Part shown: positions 44,734 to 59,199 of the stretch, in pieces
How the letters are laid out: each line of letters opens with the position of its first letter
How positions within the stretch are numbered: position 1 is the stretch's first letter
Source: Syngnathus acus
Taxonomy: Eukaryota; Chordata; Actinopteri; Syngnathiformes; Syngnathidae
Direction: 5' to 3'
NCBI RefSeq assembly: GCF_901709675.1
Contig: NC_051092.1
Span: 10,000,491 to 10,064,490, forward strand
DNA: 64,000 nt
The notes under the pieces: model-generated
What the model was told of the DNA's origin: nothing
What the model saw: the letters and a program-made list of their open reading frames with translations, nothing else
Database searches by the model: none
Program-made: the position numbers and the translations under genes

Positions 44734-47700
44734 TCTGTGAGGAGGGGGTTACAGTGTGTGTGTGGGGGGGGGGGGGGGGGGTTAGTGGAAGGACCACGTC
44801 ATACTAGTGTGGCCCAGAAACATCTATATAGACCTGAAGGTCAGAATAAACAAACTGATTTGTGAGTGCTTGCAGTGCAGAACCTTTTGTCCACAAATTC
44901 TAGTTTCCTGTTTGATGTTTAATCCTTTAGTATTATTGTTTTGGAAGTTTTGGTCTAGAATAGAACATATGAACCTTCAGCTGCAACATTGATGCAGTGT
45001 GTTGGGTTCTTTCTTTCATTCTCTCTTGTTTTGCAATGCTGCTCAGCTAACAAGTATTCATCGAAGAGCATTGTCAGGACAAAGAATCTGCTTCCAGATT
45101 TGTATCCATCAAACCATCCTAACACTGATATTAGCAAAGGATGTTCAAGTATGATTCCATTAATTGTACGTATACGACACATTTTTAGGACTCACTACAA
45201 TGACGATGGTTGCCATTGTTCCCACATTTAGATGTGCTGAAATAGCAGTCTAGGAAGGACGGAAAAAGGAAGTAAAAACAGAGACTTTTGCTGCTGACTC
45301 TACAAGAAGTACAATAGAGCGTACCTCAACAAGATGTATATTTCATTGTTGCAAAAGAAAGGCATGGCATGCTCATTTTAAGGAGGTGGAGAGGATGAGA
45401 AGCAGAAAAGGGAATGGGTGCATCTTTTACCAATATTTATTAATGCAACTACTTACGCTCTCGCTCTCTCTCTCTCTCTCTCTCTGCTGATTCCATGCTG
45501 TAGAAACACCTCATTCATCATGTTTTTTTAATTCTATTCCCTAAGATGCACTATGACATACTACTGTACTTTAATTAATGGTAATTACATGACAGGCTTC
45601 TCATGAAATCCGCTTTCCGCATTGGCTACACTACACAACTTAGTGTGATCATGTCTCAGTAAAAATAAGAATAAGTCGGATGCAATGAGGAATTTTTTTG
45701 GACACGCTGTCTTTTATTTGAAAAATAGTTGATTTTAAGAAGAAAGCCATGGTAAGTGCACCGCTTGTTCAGAGTGCTTTCACACGAAGCAGAAAAAACA
45801 ACTCCACAGGACAAACACTGCTGGCAATCAGATAGTGCCATCCAACAGAACACAACATCAAACACACCATTTTTAGAGCACACATCTCAGATATTCATCT
45901 TAAGCACAGGCGGGTCGGGAAAATTAGGAGATCAAAGAAATAATATGTCAGAGGTGGCAAAAACAAACACAAAAAACGACAACTGAATTTATATTATCCG
46001 CAGCAGACAAAAGCCAATGACTGCTTGTGCATTCTTGCTCCATTTCTGTGGCTTAGTGGATGTTTCCACAGATTCCTCTCATCTGTGAGAGGAATTATTT
46101 CCACGTTCGAGAAAAGATACATGACTCAAATGCAGTCAAATATGATGCTCAAGAACATAGCAACAAAACACATTTACATAAATGTACACGATTCCTATTC
46201 TTAAAAATAACTGTTATGCATGAAGAAATGAAGAAGTGGATTGTTTTGCATTTTAAAATGAAGAAACTCAGGCATCGTTACAAGATCGCTTTCATCATCT
46301 TCAAAGAAACAATATGCAACCGGAAATCGACAATGTCAGAAATCATGTTTTTGCCATAACAACCTTTTGTCACCTTCTTGAGTGTTCTGTAATTTGTAAA
46401 CCCTCACACTCTCAGTCTTAATGTGGTGATTGCACACGCACTCATGCCAATGTCACAATTCAGTGTTGTGTGTAATAATTAATAATTATCATAATAATCA
46501 TAGTTTGTAGCACCATAAGACCACAAGTAGTGTTAGAAATGAGAATGAAAGACATTCACCATTTCTGTTTACATTCTTTAATTCCTGATCTTATTACAAA
46601 CTGTTAAAGAAAAAAAATTCCGTGGCATTCGAATAGATTTTGGTATTTCCGAGGTCATTTCTAACATGGAAAACTTTTGTTTTTTTCTTATTCCAATCTT
46701 CACACCCTAGAGTCTTTTGCCGCTTTGTTGTACCCTTTACAGTTAAAAAATACCGACACACAAATGAAAATTTGTATTTTCCAGATTAACTTTATATTTG
46801 TATGATTTTTTTATTTATGGCTTTCTACGTTAACTAGGAAATGCGGCCGTGCAATTAAACATGTCTTTAGTGTGGATTGGCGATACAACTGCGATGAAAT
46901 GCTTGTGTGCATATATGGCTTGAGTGAGTTTTCCAGTATCTTAATAGAAATTTTATTTTTAAAATGGAAGCAAAAGAAAAAGTACTGTGGCTTCCTCACA
47001 TCCACTTCAGAGTTGGCAATCATATTTACTAGTAGGGCTAATGTAAAAAGCTGATTTAATGAATGAATGAATTGTTCATAACAGGGCTTCACACGCTATC
47101 ACGCTTAAAATGCAGAAATTGATCATTCCGTCTCATTCAAATTCAATTAAACCAGATCTTATTAAGAAGGAGTAAGATGACAAGTGTGAAGTACTGAAAA
47201 CCCTTTTTGGCATTCAAGGAGTGCTTCATGACACATTTCCACCGCTATCAACTCATACTTAATTGCCTTTAGTGCTTGTAGCTGTGTTAAGACCAAGCAA
47301 CATTTTTATACCTTGTAGAGACAAACAGAGTGTTTGCTGAGTCATTTAGCAAACTTAATGATGTCATGGTCTCACAGCGGATCTTCTTCGTTGTGTGTCT
47401 GTTTGTGTGTGTTGTTGGGGGGGGGGGGGGGGCGACAACAAGATAAACACACTAAAGAAACAAATACTCAAACAGCAAAAGCCAATGTACAAAAATAACA
47501 GTACTAAACATCTTTTGTTCATCCTTGTATTGACATCTACAAAGCCATGACGATATGAAGGGTTGAGACGTAGTTCATGCGGAGATGAGCATTTCTGATT
47601 TCCAGTATTTGAGAGTTTTGCGGTCATGTATCAAATGTGTGACACTCAGTGCCTTTTATTTTTGCTAGAAACAGGATCATTGAAGACTATCCATAGGTGT

Positions 47701-50700
47701 GAATGGGAGACTGGATGATAGTCTGCCCTTCAACCTGCTGGAGGTCAACCCAAGGTATATCTCACCACAAGTCAGCAAGATAGGCTCCAGCTCACCCACA
47801 AAGATGAGCCTGTATAGAAAATGGAAAGTTGGCATCACTGTAATATGAATTCAACATCTTGTGACTGCCTGAACTGTCACAGCTGTTTCCTCTCCAGGGT
47901 TTGGTCTTCCTGCTGTGTATAGTGTTCCTCATCTGCAAAGTGCAGCTGTAAATAAGGGATGCGCCGAGAGTTTGCGCAAGTGGAAGAGCCGTGCCCACTC
48001 TTGCCTGCACTGTACATCAGCAGCTGTCATGTTCCACCCCATGGACACGACCAGTCGCGTTGGAGCATATGGACCACAGAGTGAATGAGTGCCAACAGGG
48101 TCACTCCATGCAAGTGTAATTCTTTTGCTTCCTGTCATCTGGCCTTTCTCTTTGGGGAAAAAAAATCTGTACCTCAAAAACAAAGGTCATATCCTGTACA
48201 TATATAAGATGATTGGGGGAAAAAAGGAAGGATGCATCTATACGTCTGATATGTTCCGTCTTAAAGTCAACTTCCAATATGACAAAAAACGATGCAACAT
48301 TAAACTGTAAAAATCCAGACTTCGGCTAAGTGTTACTTAGCGTGGAATCAAGATCGAAGTTATACCAGCCGTCTTGTGTCAGAGGTCCAAAGAAGCACTT
48401 GGAACAACATTGCAATTTCTTTTCTACCAGCACCAGCAAAGAAATGCTACGACTGGGATGATATTTGAACATAGTCCCCCTTGCAAAAATAAAATAAAAA
48501 TAAATACAAAAGAACAAGGAAACCAGCGTCAATTCGTCCAATAAAATGATTCTTGAATTCAAAATGTCATAACTTTTGATCCAAGTAATAGCTCTCAATC
48601 CAATGAAATGGATTGATAGCAGTGCACCTGCACTGTACTAATTTATTCTACCAAATTATTCAAATAATGACAAAGAGCATGTGTGTGCGTGTGCGTGTGT
48701 GTTGGCGGGGGGGACCATCTGTACAAACTGTTCTTAATTAAATTTCAATTTATGAATGGTCCAACCGCACTGTTCCGAATTATAACCGAATTATTCAACT
48801 AATATAAAACGTGGTTCAATATTGTTCTGATAAGGACCAAGTTTGTACATTTGTCAAATAAAATACATTTGCATGTAATTCATTCCTAATTAGTTTCAAA
48901 CATGCATGTCCTTGAGAAAATGGCCTCTCAACGTGATTAAGGACATCATACAACAGGGAGTTGTACTAAACTCGGTTGAAATGTGTGGGAGGTAACATTT
49001 CAACACTGTACAATAAAATGTTCAACAGTAAAAATAATAGCTAGGTTTGTATTTTAAATCCAATAACATATTGGAACTGCAGAATGACACAAGCAAAGAC
49101 AAATTTTGCTGATTGATGTACAGTATATTGAGCTACTGAGTGTCAATAGGAGTTGTACTTGGCTAAGAACAACTTAGTAAGAAATTGGTAACAAAATATC
49201 ATAGCAAAGGTGGATAAGTAAGATTAAGAACATCCATCTTAAGTAAACAAAAACACCCACAATTTTCTCTGCTGGCTATTCAAACCAATACAAAATGGGA
49301 AACATAAACTCAGGGATTTGATTAGGGAGTCTTAAGAAAATCTTTAGATGCTGCTATAGCTAAACTCTCCATCTCTAAAGAGTAGAAATTATGCAGTATG
49401 TGTCATCTTGAGGGAAAAAAATGTAACTACCATTTATTATTTAAGATGTCTGCCCATGTTTGAACACACGCACAATAATAAATGCCAGCCCTCAAATTAG
49501 TGCCGTTTACATCTCCCCCGTAAATGTGTTGCTGTAGGTTCACTGCAACTGGCTCCTCAATGGGTGATTGCTTACTTGCTGTTTGACAATGGAAATGTGG
49601 GTGGGGTTCCATACCAAACTGAAATAAAGTGAGCTGTACTGATGGAATGATGTTTCATGTGCCTCCCACCTGAGGCCATTTCCCTTGAAGTCACCGCACC
49701 AGACATAGAGAACCAACCCAAGTATTTTCAGTATTTAAGGTGGCAGATTGATTCTCATGCTTCTTGGGTACATGCGATAAAGAGTCCCAAATAGATGTTT
49801 CCTTTAAGGCATGTTGCCATAGCTATATGTCTCAGCTTTGATCGACCTACCCGCCCCATCATCCAGTTCTCTGGTGGCCAGGAAGCACAAGGCACGGGAA
49901 TAGGAGTGGTGACAAAAATACAGCGGCGTGACCTGAGTGGGAACATCATCTGGGATGCTATCTGAAAGTAGGGACTCATTTAGGTATGGGAGATGTGGGA
50001 GGACCTTCACTCTTTTGGTGGGTTTGTTTATAACGGTTCTTAAATTGTATTATGTGATGAAAATATAGCAGTGGCTGCTGGAATCATTTAGGGATTTTGA
50101 CATCCACTCACACAACATTACGATGCTATACTACAGCTTGTTTCTGGGGAAAAAAAAACCAGTTATAAGAGCACTGCAGTGTTTTTTTTCTCGTGGAGTT
50201 AAAATTTATTTTGCACCCCAATGCTCCTTTGTAATTCAAAGATAAAGGGGAAGAGTTTACCCCCAGACTCCAGAGACTGATGAGGGGAGGACAAATATGT
50301 GACGGAGGATTATGAAAGAAGAAACCTTTCGCTGCTCCCACTAACACAATTTATGATATCAGAATGAATACTGTTTTTGCCTCTAGTGCCCATGATTCTG
50401 TGTTTTTACGCCCTTATTTTTCTAACCTTTGCCGTGTGGAACAATGTGATAAAACACAAGCATAGACCACAATTTAGTTTGTACACTCAAAGGGGGAATT
50501 CCATCACTCGGGATGCTTTTCTTGACAGTCCTGGTGGAGCTTTAATAAACAACCATTTTACACAACTTATATTGTCTCTGTGGGAATTGTGTTGTGGCAG
50601 CACACTGTGTGTTGTTACCCAGGTGGATTTGTACCGTTATCCAAAGAATAAAGCGGAATTTATTTCGAAATAATTTCTCTCCCTTTAATAAATTCCTTCA

Positions 50701-51427
50701 ATCCCATTCACTTTACCCAAAATGCTAGTCAAAGGGAAAATATATGACCCTTGGATCATAATAAACACCATCCTGACATGTCTATGCTGCTCACATCAAA
50801 TGCAACACACACTACATTGTAGGTTACTTACATTCCAAAGGGGCATCACGCACATATCAAAGGTTTTTGGAAAAAAAAAAAGTGATAGCGGCTTTGAAGG
50901 TAAGTCGGTGATGTAAAAAACTAGCATGCCGTTTTGGACTTTTTTTTCATATACAATGAAAATGGGGGATGATTTTTTAAGCCTAAAGGAAAGACAAATA
51001 CATACTCCACAAGAAATACATAGGTAGGGTGGAGTTCTATGTTCTTTTCCCCAATGAATGGGAAAGTGTTAGCAAAAGTCTTAACTGTCTTGGTGTCTGT
51101 GTGTGGTTCTCTCCAGCAAATTGTTATTCCAGGCAAACAAAGAATTTTTTTTTTTTTTTTTTTTAAAAGGAGGAGTGACAACCAACAGGATTCTCTTCAA
51201 TGCCAAATTATTTATCCCTTCTCCTCTTCCAGTTGTGTTACTCTTTGGCAAAAATGAATGGCGAAAGGAGAGAGCCCAGAGCGGCGACACATGGAATCTG
51301 CACACAGAGTCTAGGAACAGAGTCAAAGGATGGTTGTAAAGTAGTGGCAGCAGTGGTGCGGGAGGAGGGGGGTACATTTAATCAGAGTTCCATCCCTTCA
51401 GGCATTGACAGGCCTCTTCTCCTGAGG
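44734..51427. other. Interval between tspan33 and tspan9
   Basis: No exon with family resemblance was found on either strand. It should contain the tspan33 promoter and first exon(s) and the tspan9 3' UTR. Candidate minus-strand AATAAA signals for tspan9 occur near 50657 and 50205, and I cannot choose between them. Visible repeats are (CT)n at 45463-45485, a G run at 47416-47432, a retroposon remnant at 47690-47825 and T/A homopolymers near 51145. Confidence 0.5.
47690..47825 (+). repeat. Decayed GGAT-class retroposon remnant
   Basis: ataggtgtgaatgggagact, gataggctccagctcaccca and tatagaaaatgga are recognisable blocks of the same fish repeat, much diverged. Confidence 0.6.
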
Positions 51428-54400
51428 CTAGGCATCGTACTTCTTCCCTGTTCTGTGGATGTGATGAAAGAGCGTCATGGAGAATGCCATGCCCAGAAGC
51501 TGTGGACAAAAAGAGAAGGACACAATATGTCAAAACAGGTTTGTGTGTGATATACCTGAGCACATAAGGGCCATTAGTTTTTTTTTTTTCTATGGCACGT
51601 ATGCTTTTTGATGTAAAACTCCCACTGTGAAACACCAGCACGTTTTCATTCACACGCCTACTAAAATGAAAGGTAAAGATTCTGAGAGGAAATGGTGGGC
51701 ACAAGCATTAAGTCACAAAAGTAAATGGAGATGCCTTAGTAGGCAGGGTAGAGTCTCTTTCAAGTTGCCATTACGTGTCCTATTTGTACATCAAAGACAG
51801 TCGCAAGGCTCATCCTAACACCTTTATCTACTAAAACACCGAGCACATCTTAGTACACCTCACCGTGAAGTAAAAATGAATAATATTTCAACCACTATGG
51901 AAAATGACACCCTGTCGATGAAAGACCGCTGAATAAAGTGCATTTTTATATCGGTCATTTTACACCAAGTATATTTAGCTCCAGCAAGAGTACCTGATAG
52001 TACTAAAACTTTTTACTTGAGTAGAAGTACCGATACTGGTGTAAGAAATATTGATGTACCACCTAAAAAGTGCAGCAAAAAGAATAAAAATCAGTTGATA
52101 ACCATTTTGATAACTTGGGCCAAAGGGAAAAACAAACGAAAATCTCGACTTACAATATGTTTCCTCTTCTTTGAACACACATTTGATCTTGTCACCAACA
52201 ACATGATGCAAATCTCTTAAACAAAGCTGCGGAATGGGAATGGCTTAGTTCCCAAATCGCTCGTGTTATCTTTAATGTTCTAGAGTTCAAATTCATTTTT
52301 CTTGCAGCTGTTTATTGTTTTCCCAAGATGCCAATCATTAAATCAACCAAATTTGGCTTTACTATTTACCTCTACCTTTTCACATCGGGCCATTCGCTGT
52401 GGAGGTTACAAAAAAAGTCAAGTAAAGAGTGGACAAAAAGTACAAACATGTACAGATAACCTGAGAAATCCACTTCAGTACGGTAAGGAAATAGTTGTAC
52501 TTTATTAATTTGCACCATTGTTTTGAGCTCACGTGATAGGATCTATGACAGGAATGAAATGGAACATGTATATTTTGCATTACTCAATGTATTATTTTCT
52601 ATATTAAACATAAAACCAGTTTTTAATAAAGCAGATAGCTCCAATGTACAATATAGTACATTAAACCTGAACCTTGAGCCACCGTGACTCAATTTTTCTT
52701 CAGTGCCTTCTCTTTATTTTTCTGTATTTTTTCTGTATTTACTCAAAGTTAAAGTCGTATCTGTCAGTTTCTCTCCCAAGGTAACATTTTGTTTGCACTT
52801 CTATACTGATGATTAGAGTTGTTTAGAAAAAGTTACCATATTTTGAAGAAAATACCACTGGGCTAAGTTGTTGTCAAAAGCTTTTGTCAGTAAACATCTA
52901 GCTGATAAAAAAGTCTCTTCATAGCTGACCAGTGCAGCTCTGATACAAACGATTTTGGCAGATTGAGTATGACAGGTACTTATCTATCAATGAAGCAGAA
53001 CGCTGAAAACTGTAGAGATTTAGGAACCACTAAGGAAGAACTTCCAAGACTTATTGTTCTATTAAATGCGTATCATGAAATGTAGGAGACTTGTGATGTA
53101 CTTTATAAAACTTTGCAAAGTGAACAACCTAGCACAGGCTGTGCTTTATTATTGAGTCTTTAGATCACTGACCATTCCTGGTAGCCGACTTACGTACTAT
53201 CTAGAGTGCTAAAAGTTGACTAATTCTTTCTCATTAGCTTTGGCGACCTATTGAAGTGCAAAACTTGCATTCTCTGAAAACAGGATCTCCGGGAAAGTCC
53301 AAGAGTATTTGAGTAATGACATTGTTTATAATTTGAGGCTCTTAGCATCTTTATCAGTGGCGGTTGTTGTACGTAAGGAAAGGGAACCTTTTCAAAAACA
53401 CAAAAGATAAAGGTTTTTACTTGATTGTTGTTTGCACAATTGTACCGTAAGGACATCAGTCAGTTTACTGGTTGCTAAGTAAATTTGTTCAACCAACTCC
53501 AACTATCCAGTCTCCTGGATGCATTTTTATCATATGCATATGTTCGTAGCGTCTTTAACATGCACACCAGAGCTTTTTTTAGTATCCACTTTGTTTGTTT
53601 TCTGATTGATTCTCACTGTCTGCTTGGAGCAAAGCCACTGTGCTTTGAGTCTCTCAGACAGGAGCAGTGTGGAGGAAAAAAAATAAAGGCGTCAGTGTTT
53701 TATAAGATATGGCTGCCCTGGACGCCCACTCAGGACAAACCCTATAACTCACCCGGCAGTACATGGGGGCGCAATGGATTGAAGGGCAATTGATGCAGAC
53801 ATGTCACAACGTAGGCAGACAAATACAGCACCCGAAAAAAAAAAACACATTAATACACCTCCTACCTGCACTACCAAGATGACCATGCCTATGGTTCCCA
53901 GCATGTGCTTGTTGTCATCAAGCCATTCCTCTACTTTCTCAAAGCAGCCCTATATGGAAGAACATAAAAGTGAAAAAATATCAACCAGGCACCCACAATA
54001 TATATTCCTGAAAGCTGTGTGAATTATACAAAGGATGAGAAAATACCGACCTCGTATGTGAGGTGGAAAATATGTGAATTATGAATTTTATATTAAGACT
54101 TAGAGGTGAAAAACAGACGCAGGTATTAAACTTGCAACGTTCCTGAGATGTAAAATGTGCATTCGGGTTCATTTGGAGGTCTACTAATAATGAGGGGATG
54201 TTGTTTTCAGCCGCAAAGTGGTTATCCCTTTCTGTGGCAGCAGTTGGACATGACAATGCAGTGTGGCCATTTTCTTGGGGCAGGATTTCAGGAATTTAGA
54301 GCTGCGCCACCCCAGTGGGCCAGCTCAGTGTCTACTTATTCTCAGTTTGGCAAATGTGTAATTCCCTTCTTTGGACTGGACTACCCACATTACACAGCGA

Positions 54401-55639
54401 TTAGTCTTGTAATAGGAGGAAATTGGGAAGAAGACTTTTGCACAGCTTTAAACAAAATGACTGTTGCCACATAATCGAAAAAATCTGTAAAGCAATACAA
54501 ATAAAAGTTAATAGTAGTTCTATTTCCACTGATTAGACACAGTAGGTTGTTAAAGAAAATAAGGACCAGATGGACTTCCGATTAGAGTTGTATGTACTGT
54601 ATAAATCGGGCACGTCGAGAATCTATCCATAGGGGAGCTCAGCCCCGTATCAGAATATCAAGCATACATTGTATTGTAATAACAGCAATCTTTTTTGTTT
54701 GAATTTGTTTCAGAAAATGAATAGTGGAATATACTGCCTGCTAAAAAAAAAAAAAACTTACTCATATGGTGCACTGTAAGGTGAAGTTGTACATACAAAG
54801 AGTGAAAATGCATCAGAAGTGTCGAGTACAATTTCATTTTCCTGCGCGAACAAGGTGAATAGTTTAGGTTGAACTTTTTTTCTTAAGATTATAAAAATCT
54901 GTAGTTTGGAGCATTGGACAAAAGCCCCCCACCCAACCCAGCCCCAAATAGCCAATGATTTAAACTATTTATTTTATTGTTTTATTATTGCTCATACAAT
55001 CAAAACGTCACAAAATAATAAGAAAAAAAATGATTAAGTTCAGTGCAGTTTAAATGTTCAAACAAGTTAGGTTTGGACTATACGTACATATATCATTATT
55101 CAAAACTCAATTAAGAAAGACATATGCCCCATACTTTAAATACATTATCAAGCGCTTACCCGATTCCAGAACATGTTGGTGGAGTTACGCCCACAGTTCT
55201 GGTAATGCTCCTGGCAGCAGCGGTCTGGAACGACTTTCTCTTGCAGGGCCTCATGCCAGTCGGTGTAAGCTATAACGCCGCAGCACTTCCACTGTGGAGC
55301 CCACACAAAACATAATGCAAATGCAGTCAGACAGGCAGATGGTCAGATTCTTGAAACTTAACTTTGACGTGACTTCATTCTATTACACCGTAATGGAATG
55401 TACTCAGACAGACAGCCGTGAAATTCAATGTTGCATTAATACTAAGGCTAGACGCCATGCAACACATTATCAAAATTATCTTAGAAGTAGTTCTGCTAAT
55501 GCATAGCGCATTTGTTGAAACTGCGAGGGCCGCATACCTCTGCCTGAATGATGTTCCAGGCATTTCTCAGGCCAATGTTGTTTTCAGAGTTGTATAGAGC
55601 CAAGCCATCCTTCAGATCTTGTTTAGCATTCTCACTCAC
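51428..55639 (-). CDS. tspan9: TSPAN9-type tetraspanin, last four coding exons, 5' partial
   Basis: Minus-strand exons 55639-55538, 55291-55160, 53949-53866 and 51499-51428 (stop TAG 51430-51428). All junctions are phase 0 and encode 129 residues. They give most of the large extracellular loop (ENAKQDLKDGLALYNSENN, AWNIIQAE, WKCCGVIAYTDWHEALQEKV, PDRCCQEHYQNCGRNST, GCFEKVEEWLDDNKHMLG), TM4 and the tail LFHHIHRTGKKYDA. The six loop cysteines, the CCG motif and the HIHRTGKKYDA end identify TSPAN9 rather than its paralogue TSPAN4. NST is a possible glycosylation site. TSPAN9 is a plasma-membrane tetraspanin of microdomains (studied in platelets, collagen receptor GPVI neighbourhood). TM1-TM3 exons are missing, presumably right of the window. 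It is head-to-tail with tspan33. Confidence 0.93.
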
Positions 55640-56244
55640 CTGCAGATGGGAGAGATATCAGCCATGGTTACAATGGCTTAGAATAGAACAGCATCCCTGT
55701 GGTGTGATCACTGAACAACACCAGGGAAATACATTGAGAAATTGAAACCTGGAGAGAGCTGCCAAAAAACATGAACCATTGTGCGAGTTGATGTCAGATA
55801 GTTCAAGCATGTTTAATACGATACCATCCAAAATCAGAAATGTTTTTGGTGTGTCATTGAGCAGAAATCGCTACTGGTTGGAAACAAATGTGATGAATTC
55901 ATGTACTTGTGTCTGAAGTTATAATGATTCAAAAGATTCTTTTGACAATCAAAGAGAATAACAGTTGTGGAGGTTGGACTGAGTTGAGACAATGGATAGG
56001 AGTAATTATTTTCTCCGGCTAGTACTTTGATTATTCTGGATGATTCTGGAATAGTCACAACAATAAAACAATAGGCCAATACCCATTTCACATCAGGAAA
56101 TTGTCAGAAAACATCACCGAAAAAATATTTCAAAAAATATAAATGACTGATTATGTAATATGAATAGCAGCAAGTGGCTGCACATTATTTTGGTTAATTT
56201 ATTTCAGGCAAAAGATAAGCAATTACACAGCTTACTTCATATAC

Positions 56245-56362
56245 TGCGATTGGCTAGCGACCAGTTCAGCGTGTACCTGTTGCTGGGATGGGCTCCAGCA
56301 CGCCCGCCAAGCTTGTGAGTGCAAGCGGTTTGGAAGATAAATGTATGAATGAATGAATTATT
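56245..56362 (+). repeat. GGAT-class retroposon 3' remnant
   Basis: gcgattggctagcgaccagt, gatgggctccagcacgcccg and a gaatgaatgaatt tail mark a 3'-end copy. Confidence 0.7.
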
Positions 56363-58162
56363 TCAAATAATCACTTATCAATAGAATAAAATAAAGGAGT
56401 GTGAAGAAAAAAATCTTAATGAATCCAACCCCTCTTTCGACCTCTACATTACTCAAACAAACAGACAGAAAAACAAACAAACTGTCCAAATGTGCTATGA
56501 TTATGTAGAAAAACAGCAATTCCACCAATGGTTAAACTAGTACACCAGACAACAAGGTAGAAGGGAAATTCAAATCCATATATCAGAAATGGCAGTCGAC
56601 AATGCACCGCAAATACAAAAAAAAAGAAAAAGAAAAGCCCACATATAAACAAATAAATAAACAAAATTATTTTACATGGAACCACTGACTGCCAAGGCAC
56701 CGTGGCTGGAAATCACAAATCCAATAAAGCAGTAGGCCAATGTCAAAACAAATCCGTTTTGTACAGATATCTGTCAAATCACATCCCCATTATAACATCA
56801 TGTGCTTACTCAGGAACGATCTACAGTATGTTATTATAAAACATCTGAAATCATTTAACCATTTGTTATCACTACTGGATAATTACAATTAATACATTCA
56901 TCTATCTAGCTTTCTAATTGACAAAATCAGGCTCAACTTTGTGTTATGACTTGAGAAGGGGAAGACCTTATGTGGCCCTTGCCCACATGCAGCTTTGATG
57001 TACCCTGAAGCAAAGTGTGTTAATCTGTTTCCTTGTGATTGAACTCCAAAAATGTCCTCAGGGTTGTGTCATGTCTGTGAGAGATTAATATCTTATTGGA
57101 TGTATAAATGAGAAACAAAAGTCTGGTTTAGCTCTCCAGCAGTTTGGTTTGCCCATGGGGAGATTTCACTAACAGCCACAACAGATTGTGTGGCACTTCA
57201 GATATGTGGTAATTATTACAGAGAAAAAAGGCGCGTAGTCCCCGAACCACACAGGAAATGTTCTCAGGCACTGTTAATCACACCACAACAAAAAGGTATT
57301 TACAAGCTAAAGCATAATGCCTCAGCTCACCAACATCAGACCACGAATAAGGTCAGAAAGTATTGACCTTGTCAACAACTATTTGATGACTAGTTTAATT
57401 TTAATCAACAGTTAGCAAAAATAGTGAGTGTTTTGACCAAAACCAGAGATGTGAGTTAGATCACGGAGCGCAAACAGTTTTGTCTAATCGTGGCCTGTTT
57501 TTGTTTTCACATTTGAGTGCCAATGTTTTTCTTTACTAGAGTACGCATCTTTGATTTCCTAATCATTACAAGTGCCAAAGCCATGGTCAGAGGCTGAAGA
57601 AGCCAAACCAATGAATATAGTCACTAATGACATCTGGATTTAAAATAAGCATTAATCATTTTTAGTGTGCACAAAGTTTTTTTTAAAAAAAAAACTGCAG
57701 CCAATTCTGAACAGTAATATTTTCATTTGCTGGTGTGATGGGACGGCACCCAGAAATATAACAGATGGAATATTAGAAGCCTCATGATGAATCTGAAAAG
57801 CTCTGACGGGAATCAATACTGCCACAGTCATAAAGTTGGTCGGATTTTATTTATTAAGCAGATGTATTTGTTTGCAGCCACTTCCCACTGCCTGGTAACC
57901 ACATGGTTGTGAGGCGTAACGTCATGCAACTGCAATTATTCTTCAAAGTTTGAATATCACTAAGTCTTATATCAATCTCAAACGGCCGCTGCAAATATTA
58001 GAACAATCTGCATCAAAATTCTGAATTTTGTGAACAAAACGTCTTCCTCGCCAAATTACATCTTACTTGTTGTGGCAATGAGGGAGATGGTAAAAATGAA
58101 GTCAAAGTGATCTGGTCTGAGTTATTCATTGTCTTAAATATGCAAGGTCGATTTCCTTGAAC

Positions 58163-58405
58163 TCCATCCATCCATTTTCTATACCTCTTGTCCCCACGGG
58201 GGTCACAGGTGAACAACCATTCGCACTCGCATCTAGGGGCAATTTGGAGTGCTCAATCGGCATGTTTTTGGGTTATGGGAGGAAACCGGAGTGCCCGGAG
58301 AAAATATGCAAACTCCACACAGGGAAAGCCGGAGGTGGAATCGGACCTGCATCCTCCTCACTGTGAGGCGGACGTGCAAACCAGTGCGTCACCGAGCCGC
58401 TACCT
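58163..58405 (-). repeat. GGAT-class retroposon, reverse copy
   Basis: It starts with ccatccatccattttctata and contains gggaggaaaccggagtgccc, atgcaaactccacacaggga and cgtcaccgagccgc: the reverse strand of the repeat at 11768, extending further towards its 5' part. It lies 130 bp left of the hAT element. Confidence 0.8.
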
Positions 58406-58804
58406 TGAACTCTAAAATTTTAAATAACATTAGACTCACTTCCGGTCATATGTTTTCGTATGGTTCTGTAACTTTGCTGACGCAGAGAAGCTCTTTGAAG
58501 GCCTCCTCGGGCTGCAGGCTCCAACATCCTCTACATCAGCGGTGGCCAACCCGCGGCTCGCGAGCCGCATGCGGCTCTTTGGCTGGTTTCATGCGGCTCT
58601 TTTACGTTCATATCAACATTTGTGTTTATTTTTCGTGCGTATTTGCTTCGCTTGAGTTCAATATGGTATTTTGGTCAAACGCGCATGCGCGTGAGGTGAA
58701 ATCCCGCAAAGGAGGAGGGACAAACAGAGCGATTGGTTTTGCTGGCTTTTTAATGAATGGCGACTGTGACTACGGGGGCCCATTAGGTCCAGAAAAGCTT
58801 AAAG

Positions 58805-59199
58805 TTGTTTTTTGTTGAACGCTATGGCAAGCCATTCTGCCTGATATGTCGGACGTCATTGGCGCATTTAAAAGCTTCAAATGGTCAGCGCCACTTCAGC
58901 TCACTTCATGCCAATATCGATAAGGACTTTGCAAAAGGGAATGAATTTCGGAAGCACAAGTTTGGAGATTTTGAAAAGTCAGGCAAAAAAATAGGTACAG
59001 TTTTTCAAAAAAATTACGAAGCACTCAGAGACTGTCACACTTCCATTATTTCAACTGGCTTGGAACATTGCACGGGCTAAAAAGCCATACAATGAAGTGG
59101 AGTTCGTTAAAATATGCCTCAGTGACGTTACTGAAATCTTGCCTCCTGAAAACAACAAACTAAAACGAATGGTCTGTCCCGCCACACATAGTAAGTGAA
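58805..59199 (+). pseudogene. Decayed hAT transposase N-terminal fragment
   Basis: The frame reads VERYGKPFCLICRTSLAHLK then QRHFSSLHANIDKDF, a BED-type zinc finger (CxxC and HxxxxH). A frameshift near 59050 moves the next conserved block into another frame (AWNIARAKKPYNEVEFVKIC, LSDVTEILPPENNKLKR), which stops at about 59199. There is no in-frame ATG at the left edge. The catalytic RNase H-like part is absent, so it cannot be an active transposase. Confidence 0.8.

Noticed and set aside
58249-58818. 189-residue open frame
   Set aside because: It crosses the retroposon remnant into the hAT element terminus; no protein-like segment of its own.
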